Positions 1 to 8,830 of a DNA stretch of 13,382 nucleotides are shown here, piece after piece. The notes below the pieces were generated by a model. The model made no database searches. It was not told the origin of the DNA and saw only the letters and a list, made by a program, of their open reading frames with translations. Position 1 is the first letter of the stretch, and each line of letters begins with the position of its first letter. The position numbers and the translations under genes are program-made. This DNA comes from Acanthaster planci. Its lineage: Eukaryota > Echinodermata > Asteroidea > Valvatida > Acanthasteridae. The stretch covers positions 1,245,038-1,258,419 of the forward strand of contig NW_019091416.1 of NCBI RefSeq assembly GCF_001949145.1, in the 5' to 3' direction.

Positions 1-66
1 ACTCGCTGTTCGCAATCAGCTTCCACGCCTACACACAAAAACAATACAATAAAACCAACGATTAAA

Positions 67-823
67 CTAAGCACAAAACTTCTTAAAATTTGTTTGGGAG
101 TCTCTTGACCAGTCTCTTCCTGCGTACGGCTTTGGTAATAGCTTGGCGTGTGACATCAGCACGCTCCACTGTGAAGCAGTCAAGTTTATGCCTTTCTTCT
201 TAGCAATCAGCCTTGATTTGTCTGTGTTCCAGAAGTGCTCTCTCACGTTGACTTAAGTACTGCCCCGGAAATTTTTAACAAAGACGTAACGGCGCTCACC
301 TTCCAGGTGAAACCTGTCTGCGTCGCGTTCGTTCTCCTCTTCATCAGGGTCCCGGGGAAAGAACCTCTTCATAACTCCCTTCCTCTTCACAGCAAGATCG
401 AGATGGGACTGCGGTGCACCGGCATTGGAGTCGGGGGTCCACAAGTCAACATTCTCCGGCTTGGTAGTGCTAACGGCCCCTGTTGCGGTAGCGCCCGACC
501 CGCGATGAAACGAATCTTGGGTAGCTTCATCCAGGGTGGTGGCTAGCTCGTCACTGGTGAGGTCAGAGGGAGCGTGGATCTCAAGCTGCTCCAAGGCGGG
601 CAGGGGGTCGATGACAGGGAGCTCCAGCTGACGGTGCCCCGTTACGATAGTAAAACCTCTGCTTCTCGCCACTGTACACCTTGCGCCATCCGGCTCTCAG
701 GTGCTGAGCGGTTAACGCACCGGTGCTCACCGCATCGTCGTTTGCTTGAGACGCCGCTGATACTGACGGCTGTACACCAGTCATATCGGTCTTCTTGGTA
801 GTTGCCTTTGCGTGTCCGACCAT
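67..823 (-). pseudogene. Intronless gene remnant with WW-like and PC4 (SUB1/p15) domains
   Basis: About 250 codons run from ATG 823..821 to TAG 69..67 in two frames. Residues 45-59 (AGWRKVYSGEKQRFYY) and the continuation VTGHRQLELP form a WW-like fold in which the second Trp is Leu. A shift near 640..652 separates the two halves: the downstream half is one frame over, as if two bases (or two plus a multiple of three) were lost. An acidic stretch (DPDEEENERDADRF) then leads to a PC4-type domain: RRYVFVKNFRG, VNVREHF, KKKGINLTASQW, which align in order with the beta-ridge ssDNA-binding domain of human PC4. An in-frame TAA (255..253) replaces the position usually Leu in 'V-L-I-D-I-R'. PC4 proteins bind single-stranded DNA and act in transcription and repair. 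The long frame lacking introns and its own TATA box suggest a retrocopy or a mobile-element or viral-type gene, but flanking evidence is absent. The lesions could also be assembly errors. Confidence 0.75.
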
Positions 824-926
824 GTTGGCAATGATGCTCAACTATTTGGTAAACTTTCAGTCTCACTAAATGTGGTTCTCACGGCGGTAGTTCGGGATAT
901 GATCTACAGGGTCCACCCAGCGTGGC

Positions 927-933
927 ATTTATA
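927..933 (-). promoter_or_regulatory. TATA box of the WW-PC4 gene remnant
   Basis: On the minus strand GATATAAATG places TATAAAT about 105 bp upstream of the ATG at 823. A start site about 30 bp downstream would leave a 5' leader of roughly 75 nt. The spacing and orientation fit, but the assignment is by position only. Confidence 0.45.
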
Positions 934-1492
934 TCGCGCAGGGGTGTCGGTGACTTAATGCAAACACCAAAAGATCGCGTACCCATGCGGCACTGATAAA
1001 TATAGGTTTAACCAATCGTGCCGTACAATGAAGGACTCAATACAATGAAGTTTAGTGAACCCACGCGTTCGAAGTGTTCCTTCCTGGGATGACCATCAAA
1101 CGCTTTTGTTCCCGAGATAGATACTTTACTAATTTTAGCAGCTTCCCCGTGGGAATTGACGACCGACGCTTTCTAAAACAAAGGAGATCCATTTGCGTTC
1201 GTGGACTCCTTTTGTATTCAACACTCCTCGGCCAAGGAAGCCACGCCATCACCCACTCGTACTTGGCCTCAAACAAACAAGCCAACGAATAACAATGCGG
1301 CTCGGGTGATCTCCCGCCTCTCGAGGTAAGTTTATCTTATTTCTTTTCTTTCTTCTTCTCTTAATTCAGGGCAACAACGCCCTTATCACTTCCTCGACCG
1401 TTGCCGCGGCTACGCCCCCATCGTTCGACCTCTCATCCGCTAATTAGACACACACCTTTGACCTTTTCGTGGCTCACCCACTAACCTTTCGA
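934..1492. other. No recognised gene; hairpin and intron-like segment
   Basis: Open frames of about 70 codons on both strands (1052..1292) overlap each other and show no family motif, so I treat them as chance. A 13-bp stem with single bulges and a 10-nt loop lies at 1178..1215 (ACAAAGGAG-a-TCCA pairing with TGGACTCC-t-TTTGT). At 1326..1369 a GTAAGT, pyrimidine-rich stretch and TTCAG resemble a 44-nt intron on the plus strand. A 5-bp hairpin (AGGGC-AACAAC-GCCCT) follows directly at 1369..1384. Confidence 0.4.
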
Positions 1493-1645
1493 AACCCGGA
1501 AGTCGTGACCCCTTACCTACCTAGTAACCCGGAAGTCGTGACGTCTTACCTACTTACTCGTTACCGGAAGTCAAGGTCAAACTGGTCTATACTAGACCGG
1601 AAGTCGGTCAAGGGTCAGGGGTCAAACTGGTCTATACTAACTACC
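1493..1645 (+). repeat. Four-unit tandem repeat with ETS and nuclear-receptor words
   Basis: The word CCGGAAGT(C) recurs at 1496, 1529, 1564 and 1597, spacing 33, 35 and 33. Units 1 and 2 share a CGTGAC...CTTACCTAC tail. Units 3 and 4 share GTCAAACTGGTCTATACTA. CCGGAAGT is the classic ETS/GABP core. Unit 3 adds TCAAGGTCA (an ERR-type half site) and unit 4 adds GGGTCAGGGGTCA (a direct repeat with one-base spacing, RXR/HNF4 type). Just upstream, CACACCTTTGACCTTTT (from 1450) is another DR1-like site on the minus strand. It could be a minisatellite or an enhancer cluster. Confidence 0.7.
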
Positions 1646-1933
1646 TTTACTACTTCTATCGCTGCATTGCGTTTTTAATAATTATTAATTATCATTATTA
1701 TGAATGATTTTTTAGTTACTGTAAATAGTTTGCGGTCATTTTGAGAACCATTTAGCGAACATAGTCTCTCGCACAGCGCCCATTTTTCCAAAACAGGTCA
1801 GCCACACACTTTTCTACTGCCATGCCATCCAAGCGGGGTTGACACGCGTGTAACCTTTTACTAATTCAAATGATCGTAACAAAGAAACCATAATGTCAGA
1901 CTGAGTTGAAACTGCGCATTTCTACTGAAAATG

Positions 1934-1962
1934 GCCGGGAGGCGGAATCCGCCTCCCCCGGC
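1934..1962. repeat. GC-rich perfect-arm hairpin
   Basis: GCCGGGAGGCGG, then AAT, then CCGCCTCCCCCGGC forms a 12-bp stem with only a two-base C bulge, in an otherwise AT-rich neighbourhood. No flanking features explain it. It is not followed by a T-run, so a terminator reading is not supported. Confidence 0.6.
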
Positions 1963-2278
1963 TGTGAGATGGTACAAAAGAAGCCGGCTCCTGTAGGGTC
2001 CAGCCTAGGCTATATACGGATATCAAAACTTGGCTTGTGTCCAAAATCAACGGTAATGCCATTTCTCCCCGAGTTAGAAGAAAGACATTATTTCATATGT
2101 GAATTTTGTTTCATATTAAGAACATTCATTTCACCTTTTACATTTCTCTTTCGTATATGCACCGGACACAGAAAATTTACATGTTGTCAGTGGCCAATAT
2201 TGCTAAACCAAATGGCAAAATAGTCGAATGGTATTGTAGCGCAAAAGCGGGCTGCAGCGAGTTAGCAGAGACAGTAGC
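1963..2278. other. Anonymous stretch
   Basis: Open frames here (for example 1906..2223 plus) have low-complexity hydrophobic translation and no motif I recognise. No repeat or RNA gene is evident. Confidence 0.4.
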
Positions 2279-2960
2279 TGTTATGCAGCGCCCCCAGTCG
2301 GCGGACTGTGTGAGCACGAGGGGATATGATCGTGGGGCGTCGTGGAGGACGGACGTGAGTGGATCACTGCTCAACGCCTAGAACGAACGGGAACGAACCG
2401 GACGTAAGTGCTGAACTACTGTGAAGGAACGATAGGGTATCGGAAGCTGGGGACGCACTGGGGACCTGTTGGTTATTCCCCGGGGGTATTTGGTCTTTGT
2501 GCGGACTGGGGATCCCGGGAGTTCTTGTAGTTGCACTGTGGGCCAGGAGTTCTGGCTGTGCTTTACAGTCTTTTCCTCTACGAAGGTGCCGCCCTTTGAT
2601 TATTTATTTGATTAAAGAGCTTCTTGCCAATTAGAAAGAGATCAGTAATTAAAAACCTTGTGATTGTTATTCGAAGCCAATAATTAAAGGTGTCAGCGTC
2701 CATTACTTCTCTGTCTTTCTGTCCGGTCAGTCCCTTAATGTCCGCCCCTGAAGTCTGTCCTTAAGTGTCCGTCCTGAAGAGATACTGAGCAGCACGTGTT
2801 CACGGCATACGGCACTCCAAACGGACTCACCACCTAGGTTTACCTGGATAGCGGCTCCTCTGGGTTCACCGAAGGGCTGGTCGGGCTAGGCCGGAGCGAC
2901 CTTGGCGAAAGTTGGTCGGCGCCACAGTATGGTGAAACCATAGAGCTATATATAAAACCA
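2279..2960 (+). repeat. LTR- or promoter-like stretch
   Basis: The segment starts TGTTATGCAGCGCCCCC, is more GC-rich than its surroundings, and contains ATTAAAG-type polyadenylation-like words (2614..2640). A two-copy 28-bp tandem duplication follows (2732..2783, CTTAA-TGTCCG-CC-TGAAG), then a hairpin TATGGT-GAA-ACCATA (2928..2942) and a strong TATA box TATATATAAAA (2947..2957). The composition resembles a decayed retrotransposon LTR or leader, but I found no matching second LTR, primer-binding site or target duplication. It is a weak call. Confidence 0.25.
2947..2957 (+). promoter_or_regulatory. TATA-like box
   Basis: TATATATAAAA is a near-ideal TATA element on the plus strand. No convincing gene follows: open frames at 3149..3373 (plus) and 3093..3333 (minus) show no family motif. 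It may belong to a decayed element. Confidence 0.3.
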
Positions 2961-4524
2961 GAGCGCTGACAGAGTGATGCCTGCTGGGCGCATCCATGTG
3001 TGTGCACAAACCTATGGAAAACTCACACACCCCCCCCCCGAAAACTCGAAAATGTGTACGGCTTTAGCACAGCTATATCTGCATCTGTACTCTTAAACGA
3101 TACGCCAACAAAGCCGATACGCAAACAACCTGAACGCACAAGTACTATGTGAGCGTTTCATTTTGCTCTGCGCAAAAAAAATGCTTGCTTGTTCCCACGG
3201 GAATGATCTTGCCGCGCCATGTTGGTTCCCACCATGCTTTGCGTGATCTAAGGGAACGCTCACGCAGCCCATGGAGTCGAGGGTGGGGGCCGATATCACC
3301 CAATGTCCATCCAGTTTCCTCCGGTTTCCTCATGCCTCTAAAACTACACCTTCTTCCTAACTCCGTAATGTGAAGCTAATAAAGGTTACTAATAAACGTA
3401 TAGATATTGGTGCAAATAGCCTGAGTAGCTGAAAGCGCCATTAAAACAAAATAACAACAACCCAATGTCCACGTGACCAAGACTGGAGGAATTCCTACAG
3501 TTTTCCGGAAATAGCCGAAAATATTCCGAAGTCGTCCCGTCTATATTTGGCATGTTCGGATGGTACCGTTGATGTTCGGTTGTTCCCGGCCGGGTAGGTA
3601 GGCTAGCTGTTGAACGCAAACTCCTTTATCCCAATGACAGCTGTTGATCCGACAATAGAGCCTAAAAGTTGAGTTGACATCATGCAGTTGTTGTCAGCAA
3701 AGGTCAGATAAATCTTTTGTAATTGAAGTAGAATATTGCTTTAGGTTTACTACTTACAAATTATAAGACTGAGTGTTTAAAACATTTTGATCTGTTTTTA
3801 TTTCGGTTTTTACCGACGGCCTACCAAAAAATTTCAAACTGTAAATATTCAACAGTGTACGAGACTGGCGCATTGCACTGTTCTTCATGTATTTTAGATT
3901 TTCGGAAGTGATGGGTCAGGTTTGGCAGGTATTTCTCTTTTAGGTCAGGTGATTTTTCAGTTTCTATAAATTGATATACTAGAAAATATTTTCCAAAGCC
4001 CCTTTTCCGAGTTTGATTTTTTGAGAAGTAGGCCTAACTGAACGAAAAAAATTACAAAATTCTAAAATCTTTGCACGTTATTTTTCCTATCCAAGGGTTT
4101 TTCAAACGTTTCTTCAAAATGGCGGGAACCAGCGAAACCAAAGTTCAAGTCGAATCAGCTCGTTTCGAAAACGTACATCTCTCTGACTTGAGCATTGCAT
4201 TTAGGTTTTTTATTTAAATACTTAATTCCATATCCATTCTATCTGATTTTCCGTGTTCTACAAGTACGCACATGGATTCAAAATGTTTGTGCCCAGGACG
4301 GCGTCAAATTTTCTCCACGTGGAGAATGAGAAGGTAGCGTTCTAGTTTTTATATACGTGTACAGCTCCGTGGGTGACACTGCACAAAGAAACAGTGAAAT
4401 TAACCAAACCAACGATGTAGGGCTACCAAAGATGATTGAAACGGGCCACGTTGGTGGGGAGTGTTCATTGTGTTGACGGCGGACACCACCGTACCGGGGT
4501 ATGGGCCTGAAGCTGAGAAAACCC
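2961..4524. other. Gene-free stretch inside IDO intron 3
   Basis: The interval holds a C9 run (3031..3039), an imperfect palindrome TTCCGGAAATAGCCGAAAATATTCCGAA-type (near 3504), a YY1-like AAAATGGCGGG (4117..4127) and otherwise AT-rich anonymous sequence. The minus-strand frame at 3389..3619 includes palindromic sequence and no protein motif. Confidence 0.4.
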
Positions 4525-4545
4525 TTTTTTTTTTTTTTTTTTTTT
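4525..4545. repeat. T21 homopolymer (A21 on the minus strand)
   Basis: Twenty-one T in a row on the plus strand. Read on the minus strand this is a poly(A) run, but the sequence on its 5' side (4546 upward) is not a recognisable transcript, so it cannot be assigned to a retro-inserted SINE tail with confidence. Confidence 0.7.
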
Positions 4546-4775
4546 AGCAACGGAGGCTCGGAACTGAACTTCGCTGAACGGTTATGACATGCACGCGCAT
4601 AAGTACGGTAGCATAGCTATACCAACGAAAATGAATACCTCAGTGTTATTTTCAACCGATGACGGGGTGCGTCTGCTCTAGGCGGACACATTTAGCTGCA
4701 TTGCCAATAAAAATTGTTCTGTGTGGAAAGTTCCATCTCGTGAATCTTTAATGGGAGGCCATTGGTGAAGTTTCG

Positions 4776-4895
4776 TACGGAAGCGTATTGCTGCCAACAC
4801 GAAAAAATATTTTAAACAACACAGCTATCTCGTTTAAAGACGATATCGTTATCTCGTTATTTCTAATTATGGCAATGTCGTTAAAAACGAGAAAA
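4776..4895 (+). mobile_element. Transposon end related to the 9794..11156 element
   Basis: TACGGAAGCGTATTGCTGCC at 4776 begins like the terminal repeats at 9794 and 11156. About 45 bp in, it also carries the CTATCTCG word (from 4825), followed by TTTAAAGACGATATCGTTATCTCG and further related words (TGTCGTTAAAAACGAG, 4877..4892). In the 9794 element CTATCTCG is followed by GC-rich palindromes, so this is a different subfamily. No matching right end was found. The right boundary given is where the sub-repeats stop. Confidence 0.5.
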
Positions 4896-5296
4896 GAACT
4901 TGGTTATTTTGGACCATCCCATAGGAGGGCAAGAAATCGGCTATCCTATCCCATTTTTTAAATTATTTTTTTTATTGTTTGGCGTGCATGTAGCCTAAAC
5001 ACACTCCTATAAAATGTGAAGTTTCAACGTATTTCACTATGGTTTTTATTGTTACGGTCATTTGAAGTTCAAGACCACACGGTAATATTGGAAAACGTTG
5101 AGGGGGTGGATCATGATTCCGCCCCGACTCTTCAAGGGTTAATATTCTCCATCTCCGGTTTCATGGCCGTTTTCCGCCTTCAAAGATTTGATTATGCCTG
5201 TTTAAATTCGATGGTTTGGTACGTTTGCATTACAGCTGTTTACGCTGTCACGTATTTTTATTTATGTTGACAGCTGCACACGTTTTTTAAACTAAC
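4896..5296. other. Anonymous start of IDO intron 3
   Basis: The stretch adjoining the exon 3 donor is AT-rich. A plus-strand frame at 5016..5270 (84 codons) is hydrophobic and matches no family I know. Confidence 0.4.
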
Positions 5297-5416
5297 CAGC
5301 GGAATGTGCTTTTCGCCAGCCACCCAGACATAGGTCTGTGTTATAGCAGACAGGACAACATGTCCAAGACGCCACTCGGGCTCTCCGTCCAGTTTCCGGT
5401 AATCCAGGAATGGCAT
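5297..5416 (-). CDS. IDO: Indoleamine 2,3-dioxygenase, coding exon 3
   Basis: Internal exon of 40 codons. The acceptor reads TTCTTTGGTAG, followed by an exon starting MPFLDYRKLDGEPEW and continuing RLGHVVLSAITQTYVW, then VAGEKHIPL. The donor is GTTAGT, weaker than the other two. The 'R-L-x-x-(V/L)-x-L-x-x-I-T-x-x-Y-V-W' helix is characteristic of IDO and ends the small domain. Phase is 0 at both ends and the frame is uninterrupted. Family knowledge predicts the next exon to begin with an LP-x-x-(I/L)-(A/S)-V-P motif. I searched the minus strand from 5296 to 1 for the 'L-x-N-W' and 'P-P-(I/V)-L' signatures and found nothing, so the rest of the gene, including the proximal heme histidine, should lie to the left of this window. 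Confidence 0.92.
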
Positions 5417-5860
5417 CTACCAAAGAATTTTCATTACATAAATGACAATAGAAAGTGATTCACACACAAAAAAGGGAAGGCGTTTTTGCAGTGCATCGTT
5501 ATAGTCGCTACGAACAAAGCAAATACACTGCTTTCCAACATGAAAGGGGAAGGTCTGGAGTGATATGACAAAATGTTGCCGGAATCACACAAACCAGCCG
5601 GTAGTTTTCCCCAAAACCTTTGAACTGTGATTTTGTGCAGGATTACAAATGAACTTTCCTTTTACAAACATTATCATTGCATGGTACTGCACATAATAAT
5701 AACGGAAATGATTTGTAATAATGGAAACTTCTGGCACATTAAAGTAGATAATTGTTTGTAGAATGATGGAACCATAAGTACCGTAGCCTGGTTCCAAGAC
5801 GTTACTATCTGTGGTCGCGTATTAATGAACACTTTCGCGCAGTAAATTTTGCCAGTCAAC

Positions 5861-5872
5861 AGAGGGCGCTAT
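5861..5872 (+). repeat. AGAGGGCGCTAT word, inverted copy at 7035..7046
   Basis: A perfect 12-base word occurs here and, inverted, at 7035..7046, 1.18 kb apart. It resembles the core of a CTCF motif (AG-R-K-GGC-R-C) and also short words at ends of small marine transposons. Flanks of the two copies show no target duplication. Confidence 0.4.
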
Positions 5873-6428
5873 GTCACCGCCGATAGTGCAAGATTAATAT
5901 TATCGTACGCTTAGTAACGAATACAGACCATACCATGGGCATTATATCCGTGGACCATATACAGACAAAAATAACTAGGTTATTAATACACGAACACATC
6001 TACAGAAAGTAACGACTTGGAACCAAGACTACCCAAACGAGCGAAAACCGTGCCTCTTCTCAGTGGAAACCGCGTAACTCCAGGGATTTGATATGTCCGC
6101 AGGGACTTGTGGTATAATGCAACCTTGATATATGTGTGTGTCGAAGTTCAGTAGGTAGATGGATAAAATGAATGATTAACGCAGGACTGGAAGTGGACAC
6201 TGACAGCCATATACATTGGAAAATGGTATAGTGAATAATAACTACATTGTATTTGAATCACTAATCAGAGAGACGCAGCGCCGTCACGGTAGCCAGGGGT
6301 GCACACAAAACCATCAATGATAGTCCTCCTTCGTCAACCTCCTACTGGAAATGTTGGATGCAAAGGACAACACAAGTACAATGTATCATGAAAAATTAAT
6401 ACTGCTACTTGTGTCTTTGCCTGCAACT

Positions 6429-6569
6429 AGGGATCCCCTATTGTTCCTCTTTTGTTTGTACTTTAACTTTTTTAGAAGACCACCCATATGTTTTGCACAC
6501 AGTTGTCAATCGGGGACCCTCTGTCAATCGGGGACCTTATTGTCCTCTATTGTTCAGGGTCCCCTATTG
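6429..6569. repeat. Cluster of direct and inverted 14-15 bp words
   Basis: TGTCAATCGGGGACC occurs at 6504 and 6522 (18-bp period). Its near complement, AGGG(A)TCCCCTATTG, occurs at 6429 and 6556. The four copies form a nested inverted arrangement over 141 bp, flanked by further shared CCTCT words. Function is unknown. Confidence 0.6.
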
Positions 6570-6639
6570 CATGCAGAAACAAACTCACACACATGTTTAC
6601 ATACAAAGTGTTGACATTCCTTTGTTCTCCTGTGGTTAA

Positions 6640-6890
6640 GGAAACTTGAGGAAAATGCTGCTTTTTCTCCAACTCCTTCGAGCTGGATTTTTGATGATGA
6701 TTTCCTGGACTGTTCCTCTTCATTTTGCCACAGATAACCTTGAAACCCCAAATGCATCTGAAACTTTTTCAGAGAGACGAAGACTTTGTGTGGACGTGTG
6801 CGAGACCACACAACGCCATCATACCCTACATGGTAAACTTCTTTTGTGCAGAGGTCCACACTATGTATGCCACGCCTGCACATATCCAGT
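6640..6890 (+). repeat. Diverged interspersed repeat, copy 1
   Basis: Shared words in the same order with 11290..11525 are GCTGGATTTT, a TTTCC block, TCT-AAACT-TTT, TTGTGTGGACGTG followed by G-GACCACA, then ACTT-TTT and GTCCACACT. Identity is patchy, so this is an old family. It spans part of a 130-codon plus-strand frame whose hydrophobic start looks like a signal peptide; I consider that frame chance. Confidence 0.5.
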
Positions 6891-7518
6891 TCTCCTGCAC
6901 TCAGCTCCCTGTAGTGAGAATCTGGGCCACGCTGCCAATTGTCAGCCTATTTTTAGATATGGTGCAAACAACAGGAGGCCACTATTTGGTTTGGGTGAAA
7001 TCTTTTGTGTTTACTCAAAATTTTACCACCTCAAATAGCGCCCTCTTATTGCGTCCGCCATGCTTCAAAAAGGCTGTAGTCCTTACTTGAAAGGGGTCAC
7101 TGACTGAAAGACACTAGATCTGAATATGCTGTGTGGTTAGGGAACACAGCCACTGCAGTTATAATTCCTGCAACATCAGCAAGGCCACACAACAACTCGT
7201 ACTATAGACCAGTGAGGAATTGACTGGAATCAATTATTGAAAATATTAACTCTGAATACTTCAATTCAGAAGCTTTCACCTTCTGTTATACTTTGCGAGT
7301 TGGGGCTGATCAGTGTTCTTTCATATTAATCATAATTTATTATTTAGGAAAGAATCGTAACAGGGCTTGATAGTTCACCAAAAGAGGTACGGTAGGCCTA
7401 TGTAGGGGAATCAATTTCAGAAAAAGGTATAGACAGTCCACGGGTTTAAGCCTTGTGCAAGCAGAAAATAATGCGCAATCTTACCAACAGAAATGAATGA
7501 ATCCATTTCCACTTTTAC

Positions 7519-7614
7519 CTTGGTAACTTCATCTCGGAGTGTCCCATCTTCGACGAGCTCTGGGATTCTTGTGACAATCTTCCACCAGGGGTCAAAGTAC
7601 TCTGGAAGTTTATG
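7519..7614 (-). CDS. IDO: Indoleamine 2,3-dioxygenase, coding exon 2
   Basis: Internal exon of 32 codons, entered after ...TTTACCAG and left at ...ACCAAG before GTAAAAGT, phase 0 at both sides. The translation begins HKLPEYFDPWWKIVTRIPE and continues LVEDGTLRDEVTK. This matches the helical N-terminal small domain of IDO, where a 'LP-x-x-(Y/F)-x-x-W' motif precedes 'L-P-x-L-(I/V)-x-x-G-x-L-R-x-x-V'. The vertebrate gene, as remembered, also has an exon covering exactly this stretch, so the intron positions appear conserved. Length, phase and motif order agree with exons 1 and 3. The acceptor has a weak polypyrimidine tract. No stop or frameshift is present, so the exon looks functional. Confidence 0.93.
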
Positions 7615-8094
7615 CTGGTAAAGGGATTAAGATACTAATTTTGTGACCTGAAGATAAGACTAATGGTTGACACATATTTTTTTAATTTCAAGGGCAATAT
7701 GCCAATTATTTACTTTAGAATGTGTTTTTTTAATATATTGTTGCACACTCGCAAATCTAGGAATTCTAGTGCCCCCTAGTTTTACTCGTTCTCGGTCCTT
7801 GCATTTCTCAGGGTCTCTTATTTAGCTCAGCTATGCGTTATGGACATGTAGCAGAGACGCTAATTTTGTATTAAGTTATTCATGCTGTACTCTGGCGCGT
7901 GTTCCTTCACTCCTTTATCCTTGTGTTTTCTCTGCTCAGTTTTGGCATGTCGAAATTCCCCTCCACGTGGTTGCGTGGTTGGGTGTGGTAATGTTCCCTG
8001 AAATGCTAATGTTCAGAAAACTCAGACTTTGTAACTGTCAATCATTCGCTACAGATGACCGGGTAAGCACTTTCACGCACCCGGCTCTACACTT

Positions 8095-8290
8095 TGTACA
8101 CGTGACTTCTTATTCTGTATTTTACCATTTTACACACGACACTTAGTTTCTTGCACACGACTCTAGCAGGAAGTCATGTGACCCTTTGAGATGGAAGATT
8201 TTCATTGGTTGAGCTGTTCAGCGACGCTCATATTTTATTAATTCCTAAGCCTCTAGAATCCTATAAATACAGTAGATTTTCTTTACCCCG
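8095..8290 (+). promoter_or_regulatory. Promoter-like block antisense to IDO, in intron 1
   Basis: In order on the plus strand: an E-box ACACGTGAC (8098..8106), an E-box-like GTCATGTGAC (8173..8182) that forms an imperfect inverted pair with it (GTGACTTC and GAAGTCATGTG), an ATTGG inverted CCAAT box (8204..8208), and TATAAAT (8262..8268). The CCAAT-to-TATA spacing of about 55 bp is typical of RNA polymerase II promoters. The GC-rich stretch to about 8830 would be the transcribed leader. Confidence 0.4.
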
Positions 8291-8830
8291 TCGGTCAGGT
8301 GCGGTGGACCAAACCCGAGTTGCGAGAGCGGAACCTAACGTATTGCGGCAGTTGGACCCTTTCCGAGAGAAGTGCGATAGTAACCATTCTTATGGCGAAG
8401 AAATGTAACAATATGAATGACCAGCTAGCTTAGCTTGGACCGATGCGAGAGCGGTACGAATTAGCCCAGGGTGCTAGTGAGAGTCGTAGCGGCCCGTCAC
8501 CGCTACGTCCGAACCGATTGCCGGGCGAGACACCCCCGTGTCCCTCGCCGCCCTTGTCCTGCTAACTAGCCCAGTCCTCCCCGTCTCTACGCCGAGCCAA
8601 CGGTACACAGTGCGGCGATCTTATCATTGCGCTCAACATATTGCGGTCTGAGCGGCAGTGCGGTCGGTACATACCGGCGCTGGCCCCGTCCAGCCTTGCT
8701 AGTCACCGTGGTGGTCCGGGACAGCTCCCACCACGGCCCGGCCCGATGAGTGTAGCCTAGCTGGGCGATGCTACGCACACGTACCGTAACCCACTCCGTC
8801 TGACTTGCTTTTCCAATGGTCCTGCCAAAC
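8291..8830 (+). other. GC-rich block downstream of the promoter-like sites
   Basis: This segment is clearly more GC-rich than the rest of the window. It contains a repeated GCGAGAGCGG word (8318, 8445) and a small frame from ATG 8443 to TAA 8565 (40 codons, proline- and serine-rich) that matches no family I know. It could be a non-coding first exon, an old LTR or simply a CpG-rich island. Confidence 0.35.

Larger units (their letters stand above)
5417..7518 (-). other. IDO intron 2 (2.1 kb)
   Basis: This interval runs from the exon 2 donor GTAAAAGT to the exon 3 acceptor GGTAG. It contains a cluster of inverted 14-bp words (6429..6569), a diverged interspersed repeat (about 6640..6890) and a perfect 12-bp inverted word pair, AGAGGGCGCTAT (5861..5872) and its complement (7035..7046). 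Bases 5420-5860, 5875-6350 and 7100-7500 are AT-rich and otherwise anonymous. Confidence 0.85.

Noticed and set aside
294-299. GTGAGC splice-donor-like site within the PC4 coding region (minus strand)
   Set aside because: The PC4 domain continues without a gap across this site in the same frame to 67, so no intron is needed.
1052-1292. Overlapping 70-77 codon frames on both strands
   Set aside because: Neither has a family motif and they overlap each other completely.
6646-7038. 130-codon plus-strand frame with a hydrophobic, signal-like start and several cysteines
   Set aside because: It overlaps an interspersed repeat whose second copy is non-coding, sits within an intron, and matches no known family.
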